Assembly: GCA_003565035.1 (NCBI GenBank)
Contig: PXDP01000009.1
Coordinates: 1-18,138, forward strand
Source: PVC group bacterium
GTDB lineage: Bacteria > Verrucomicrobiota > Kiritimatiellia > SS1-B-03-39 > UBA6053
DNA length: 18,138 nucleotides
Direction of reading: 5' to 3'
In this document: piece after piece, positions 14,812 through 18,138 of the stretch
Numbering within the stretch: position 1 is the stretch's first letter
Layout: each line of letters opens with the position of its first letter
Notes under the pieces: generated by a model
Told to the model about the DNA's origin: nothing
Databases searched by the model: none
What the model saw: the letters and a program-made list of their open reading frames with translations, nothing else
Translations under genes and position numbers: made by a program

Positions 14812-16254
14812 ATGTCCCTTCACGATAAACTCTACCTCGTCATAACGATTTTCACCTTCGGCTTCTACCTGCTCGGCTGGCTGTCCGCCCTCCACACCAT
14901 CATGACCGCCCGCACCTCCCAGGGCGCCATTGCCTGGGCCATCAGCCTGAGCACCTTCCCCTTCATCGCCCTGCCCCTCTACTGGATCTTCGGCCGCACC
15001 CGCTTCAACGGCTATGTGGACGCCCTCCGCACCCGCGATCAGCACACCAACCCCCTGATCAAAGAAACCCTCAACAAACTCCCCGACGCCCTGCCCGACA
15101 CCCTCGACCGCACGCCGGACGAACTCGTCTTCGAACGCCTGGCCGCCCTCCCCTACACCCACCTCAATCAGCTCGATCTCCTCACCAGCGGCGCCGACAC
15201 CTTCGCCGCCATCTTCGCCGCCATGCGCGAAGCCAAATCCTACATCCTCATCCAGTTCTATATTTTCCGGGACGACGAAATCGGCCGGGCCCTGCTTGGC
15301 GAAATCCGCGCCGCCCGCCAGCGGAACATCCGCGTCTACCTCCTCTACGATGAAATCGGCTGCGCCCGTCTGCCCGGAACCTATACCCAGGCCGTCCGCG
15401 AAACCGGCGCGGACATCAGCGGGTTCCGGACCACCCGCGGCCTGCGGAACCGCTTTCAGCTCAACTTCCGCAATCACCGCAAATCAGTCATTGTCGACGG
15501 ACGCGTCGCCTTTGTCGGCGGCTACAACGTCGGCGACGAATACCTCGGCCGCAGCAAAAAATTCGGCCCCTGGCGCGATACCCACTGTCAGATCCTCGGC
15601 CCCGCCGTCCTCGCCGTGCAACTCGCCTTTGTCTCCGACTGGAACTGGGCCAACGGCGACTTCCCCCCCGGCCTCGACTGGACCCCGCGCCCCGCCCCCG
15701 AACGCGACGAAAAAGTCCTCGTCGTCCCCTCCGGTCCCGCCGATGAATTCGAAACCTGGAAGCTGCTCATGCTCCAGTGCATCCGCCAGGCCGACAAACG
15801 CTTCTGGCTCGTCAGCCCCTACTTCGTGCCCGACAGCGACATCATCAGCGCCCTCCAGCTCGCCGCCCTCCGCGGGGTCGAAATCCGCATCATGCTCCCC
15901 GAAAAACCCGACCACCTCATGGTCTGGCTGGCCTCCTTCACCTTTCTCGCCCAAATCAACCTGCCCAACCTGACCTTCTACCGGTACACCCCCGGCTTCC
16001 TCCACCAGAAAGTCCTGCTCGTGGACCGCGAACTCGCCGTCGTCGGCACCGCCAACGCGGACAACCGCTCCTTCCGGCTCAACTTCGAAATGTCCATCGT
16101 CAGCCAGTCCCCGCACTTCGTCCGGGAGATCGAAGACATGCTCGAAGAAGACTTCCGCCACTGCCGCATCAGCACCGCCGAAGAATACGCCCGCCGCGCC
16201 TTCCCCTTCCGCTTCGCCGCCCAGGTCAGCCGCCTTATGGCTCCCATCCTCTAA
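14812..16254 (+). CDS. cls: Cardiolipin synthase (phospholipase D superfamily)
   Basis: This inner-membrane enzyme condenses two phosphatidylglycerols into cardiolipin and glycerol. The 480-residue protein fits the ClsA/Bacillus Cls layout: two N-terminal membrane helices (8-30 and 39-58), then two phospholipase D halves. Each half has a complete HKD motif: H222-R-K224 with D229 in NHRKSVIVD, and H398-Q-K400 with D405 in LHQKVLLVD, followed by GTANADNRS. The typical QFYIFRDD and SPYFVPD segments are present at 148-155 and 335-341. The frame is open further upstream through the PDZ gene, but the ATG at 14812 is the one that gives the family's N-terminus. No Shine-Dalgarno sequence precedes it, so translation may depend on read-through from the PDZ gene 13 nt upstream. 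Confidence 0.94.
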   Translation: MSLHDKLYLVITIFTFGFYLLGWLSALHTIMTARTSQGAIAWAISLSTFPFIALPLYWIFGRTRFNGYVDALRTRDQHTNPLIKETLNKLPDALPDTLDRTPDELVFERLAALPYTHLNQLDLLTSGADTFAAIFAAMREAKSYILIQFYIFRDDEIGRALLGEIRAARQRNIRVYLLYDEIGCARLPGTYTQAVRETGADISGFRTTRGLRNRFQLNFRNHRKSVIVDGRVAFVGGYNVGDEYLGRSKKFGPWRDTHCQILGPAVLAVQLAFVSDWNWANGDFPPGLDWTPRPAPERDEKVLVVPSGPADEFETWKLLMLQCIRQADKRFWLVSPYFVPDSDIISALQLAALRGVEIRIMLPEKPDHLMVWLASFTFLAQINLPNLTFYRYTPGFLHQKVLLVDRELAVVGTANADNRSFRLNFEMSIVSQSPHFVREIEDMLEEDFRHCRISTAEEYARRAFPFRFAAQVSRLMAPIL

Positions 16255-16302
16255 GTGAGCCCCCCAAATTCAGCCCCCACAGGAACCGGGCGTCTCCTTT
16301 TT

Positions 16303-16332
16303 TTCTGGCCAAAATCAGCCTATCGGTTATCT
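16303..16332 (+). promoter_or_regulatory. Weak candidate promoter giving a leaderless mRNA (amidase unit)
   Basis: TTATCT at 16327-16332 is a -10-like box 7 nt before the ATG, matching the arrangement at the other two + strand units. The only -35-like sequence is TTCTGG at 16303-16308, 18 bp upstream and weak. A 7-T run at 16298-16304 precedes it but has no good hairpin. Confidence 0.3.
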
Positions 16333-16339
16333 CAAGACC

Positions 16340-17566
16340 ATGTTCCGCATTCGTGCCCTTCTGATTCTTCTGACACTGATCCTCTTCAGTCCGCCCGGTC
16401 TCCGTGCCCAGGGGCTGGACATTGAGAGCCGCTACAGCCCCCTCAACCGGCGCCGGTCACCGCGTGGCTCCACAGAATACATTATTCTGCACACCACCGA
16501 AGGCGGCGGGCGCGGCAGCCTGGAAAAACTGCGCCGCTTTGGCGAAGCGCATTACATGGTCGACACAAACGGAAAAGTCTACCGCATCATCGAACGCCAC
16601 CGCATTGCCACCCACGCCGGACGCAGCATGTGGAACGGACGCACCAATCTGGATAATGTCTCCATCGGCATCGAAGTGGTCGGGTTTCACGACAAGCCCA
16701 TGACCTCCGCGCAGATCCGGGCTCTCCGTGAACTGCTCCGGCAACTGAAAGCCATCTACCGGATTCCCGACAACCGGATCCTGCCCCATTCCATGGTCGC
16801 ATACGGCACCCCCAACCGCTGGCACCGCGCTCCGCACCGGGGCCGGAAACGCTGCGGCATGCTCATGGCCCGCGAGGATGTCCGCAGCCAAATTGGCCTG
16901 CATGACAAACCCCGCTTTGACCCCGATGTCCGCGCCGGGCGTCTTGTCGTGGCCGATGATTACCTCGAACGCACACTCTTCGGCCCCTCCGCCCCGGCCG
17001 CCGCCGGAGCGCCCGCCGCACCGGCCGCCGACAACGTCATCGCCCGCAACCGCAGCGCCTGGGACATTGCCCGCGAACAGTACAACGCCCCCACCACCGT
17101 CTACGAATTTCCCGACGGACGCGTCCAGCGCGGCAATGAAATCACCAACTGGAACATCATGCCGCCCGGAACAATCGTCCGTGTCGGTGCCGGTGCCACC
17201 GTTGAGCAGCAAAGCGAATCCGAACGGGTCATCCTCCTTGGCCGCGACACGCCCTCCGCCCGGGAATTTGCCGGCCCGGCGGCGCTGGACGAAAAGACCG
17301 TTTATTTTCTGCCCACCGGCGAGGTTGTCCGCGGCAGCGAACTCACCGAAGCTCAGCTCGACTCCCTCGTGGAAGGCACCGGCATGCTCGTCGGATATGT
17401 CTCCGGCGGCATCATCAGCGCCCGCCGCCGTGCCTTTGACATCGTCGGTCCCCGCTGGAACCTCGCCACCACCTTCTACCGCCTCCCCGACGGCACCGTG
17501 CGCAGCGGCGAACAAATCAACGAACGCAACATCCCCCTCGGCACCGAAGTTTTCTTCCAACCCTGA
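16340..17566 (+). CDS. Secreted N-acetylmuramoyl-L-alanine amidase with three C-terminal repeats
   Basis: It cleaves the bond between N-acetylmuramic acid and L-alanine in peptidoglycan. The 408-residue protein has a signal peptide (hydrophobic 6-18, probable cleavage after LRAQ at 24). An Amidase_2/AmpD-T7-lysozyme-type zinc domain occupies ~40-190: the first ligand is His51 in YIILHTTEGGG, the region SIGIEVVGF (108-116) supplies the middle strand, the second ligand is His150 in LPHSM, and Cys172 in RKRCG fits the third, as in T7 lysozyme. The Ala/Pro linker (216-230) leads to three related ~45-residue units (about 239-283, 305-354 and 363-408), each with a TVYxxPxGxVxRGxE-like core. The function of the units is unknown; they could bind cell wall or protein partners. 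No Shine-Dalgarno sequence is seen. The NFACT-R gene starts 18 nt after the stop. Confidence 0.9.
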   Translation: MFRIRALLILLTLILFSPPGLRAQGLDIESRYSPLNRRRSPRGSTEYIILHTTEGGGRGSLEKLRRFGEAHYMVDTNGKVYRIIERHRIATHAGRSMWNGRTNLDNVSIGIEVVGFHDKPMTSAQIRALRELLRQLKAIYRIPDNRILPHSMVAYGTPNRWHRAPHRGRKRCGMLMAREDVRSQIGLHDKPRFDPDVRAGRLVVADDYLERTLFGPSAPAAAGAPAAPAADNVIARNRSAWDIAREQYNAPTTVYEFPDGRVQRGNEITNWNIMPPGTIVRVGAGATVEQQSESERVILLGRDTPSAREFAGPAALDEKTVYFLPTGEVVRGSELTEAQLDSLVEGTGMLVGYVSGGIISARRRAFDIVGPRWNLATTFYRLPDGTVRSGEQINERNIPLGTEVFFQP

Positions 17567-17584
17567 GCACGCCCCCCTCCCCTC

Positions 17585-17947
17585 ATGAACGTCCATACCC
17601 ATGCACTCGAAAACGGCTGGATTGCCAGAGTTGGAAAGAGCGACACCGACAACGACCTGCTGACGTTTAAAGACTCCTTTCCCCGGGACTACTGGCTGCA
17701 CGTCAAAGGCTGTCCCGGCTCCCACGTCGTCCTGCACCACGACAGCGAAGACGAAGCCCCCAAGCCCGTCCTCCTCGCCGCCGCCCGCCTGGCCGCCAAA
17801 CACAGCAAAGCCAAAAACGCCCCCAAAGCCGCCGTCACCCTCGCCCGCATCGCCGACCTCCAGAAACCCCGCCGCGCCCCCGCCGGTCAGGTCATCGTCC
17901 GCAAATCCACCACGCTGAACATCCGGGTACAGCATGAAGGCGAATGA
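17585..17947 (+). CDS. Stand-alone NFACT-R (DUF814) RNA-binding domain protein
   Basis: The 120-residue protein consists almost entirely of an NFACT-R domain, the C-terminal part of RqcH/FbpA and Tae2/NEMF proteins that recruit tRNA on stalled large ribosomal subunits. Visible hallmarks are YWLHVKGCPGSHVVL (residues 36-50), the helix LLAAARLAAKHSKAKNA (63-79), the strand AAVTLARI, and the closing QVIVRKSTTLNIRV. The fibronectin-binding-like N-terminal and coiled-coil parts of RqcH are absent. Single-domain members exist in many bacteria, and an RNA-modification role has been proposed for some. The ATG at 17585 has no Shine-Dalgarno sequence, and the gene follows the amidase by 18 nt, suggesting one transcript without an obvious functional link. 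Confidence 0.88.
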   Translation: MNVHTHALENGWIARVGKSDTDNDLLTFKDSFPRDYWLHVKGCPGSHVVLHHDSEDEAPKPVLLAAARLAAKHSKAKNAPKAAVTLARIADLQKPRRAPAGQVIVRKSTTLNIRVQHEGE

Positions 17948-17963
17948 GGGGATGGCGTAAGGA

Positions 17964-18010
17964 CGGCGGGCGCAAAGTCATCACCCCCCTCCGGCAGCGG
18001 AGGGGTGGTG
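17964..18010. repeat. Palindromic intergenic repeat, copy 1
   Basis: This 47-bp unit is almost identical to copy 2. It contains a perfect 8-bp hairpin (17986-17993 with 17998-18005, loop GCAG) that extends by four more pairs if one T is bulged. There is no T-run after it on +, so it is not a simple terminator. The rest of 17948-18138 shows no gene I can support. Confidence 0.85.
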
Positions 18011-18032
18011 GGTGGGGTGATGGGTGGGATGG

Positions 18033-18080
18033 CGGCGGGCGCAGAGTCATCACCCCCCTCCGGCAAGCGGAGGGGTGGTG
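18033..18080. repeat. Palindromic intergenic repeat, copy 2
   Basis: This 48-bp unit repeats copy 1 in the same orientation with one substitution (A to G at 18044) and one extra A in the loop. Its hairpin pairs 18055-18062 with 18068-18075 across a 5-nt loop. A G-rich 22-bp spacer (18011-18032) lies between the copies and contains GGGGTGATG, complementary to CATCACCCC in both copies, so larger folds are possible. Confidence 0.85.
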
Positions 18081-18138
18081 CAAACCCAACGCACCGCCTG
18101 ACGGATACCTGGACTCGCCTCATCGGCCGCCACCGGGC

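Noticed and set aside
16285..16304. T-run after GC-rich sequence downstream of cls as a terminator
   Set aside because: No stem of more than three pairs precedes the seven T residues.
16457..17935. Long - strand frame (492 codons) opposite the amidase and NFACT-R genes
   Set aside because: Gly/Ala/Asp-rich antisense translation crossing two real genes and their gap; no family features.
17964..18080. The two repeats as a short CRISPR array
   Set aside because: Only two copies, a G-rich 22-bp spacer that shares sequence with the repeats, strong internal palindromes and no cas genes.
17887..18123. - strand frames over the palindromic repeats with PEGGDD-like peptide repeats
   Set aside because: The peptide repetition comes from the DNA repeat units; it has no ribosome binding site and overlaps the NFACT-R gene end.

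Overview
The window looks like a chromosomal segment from a GC-rich, Gram-negative bacterium of the PVC superphylum, most likely Kiritimatiellota or Verrucomicrobiota. This is an inference from the gene mix: secreted Ig/malectin-like proteins, a secreted heparinase-type protein paired with an AraC regulator, outer-membrane polysaccharide export, and a kinase-like/glycosidase-like fusion of a kind I associate with that group. No rRNA, tRNA, CRISPR array or transposase was found.

Left part (1-5370): the 3' end of a large secreted modular protein on +, converging on a 1032-residue secreted heparinase II/III-like protein on -. The latter is divergent from an AraC-family activator across a 118-bp shared control region, a typical sugar-utilisation arrangement. 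Middle (5411-8092): a UVR-motif protein on + converges on a type IV prepilin peptidase, and a perfect 14-bp tandem repeat supplies both stop codons. The peptidase gene overlaps aroE, so the two are cotranscribed on -. Upstream of aroE lies a 76-bp cluster of DnaA-box-like 9-mers that also contains a hairpin placed as a terminator for the next gene.

Polysaccharide block (8094-13941, all on -): read in transcription order it encodes a CPBP membrane protease, a fusion of an apparently dead WaaP/InaA-type kinase with a clan-A glycosidase-like domain lacking its acid/base residue, an ABC-2 permease (Wzm), an ATPase with a C-terminal sugar-binding domain (Wzt), and, from its own strong promoter, a Wza/KpsD-type outer-membrane export protein. 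Together this looks like an ABC-dependent export route for a surface glycan, with no glycosyltransferase or Wzc-type co-polymerase inside the window. The pseudokinase/pseudoglycosidase is the least described component and the best candidate for a novel function.

Right part (13989-17947, all on +): a membrane-anchored PDZ protein followed by a cardiolipin synthase, then a secreted N-acetylmuramoyl-L-alanine amidase with a three-fold C-terminal repeat, followed by a stand-alone NFACT-R RNA-binding domain protein. Every + gene with a visible 5' end downstream of 5411 lacks a Shine-Dalgarno sequence, and the first gene of each unit has a -10-like box only 6-7 nt before its ATG, suggesting leaderless mRNAs. 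Most - genes carry clear Shine-Dalgarno sequences. The window ends in two copies of a 47-48-bp palindromic repeat in intergenic DNA.
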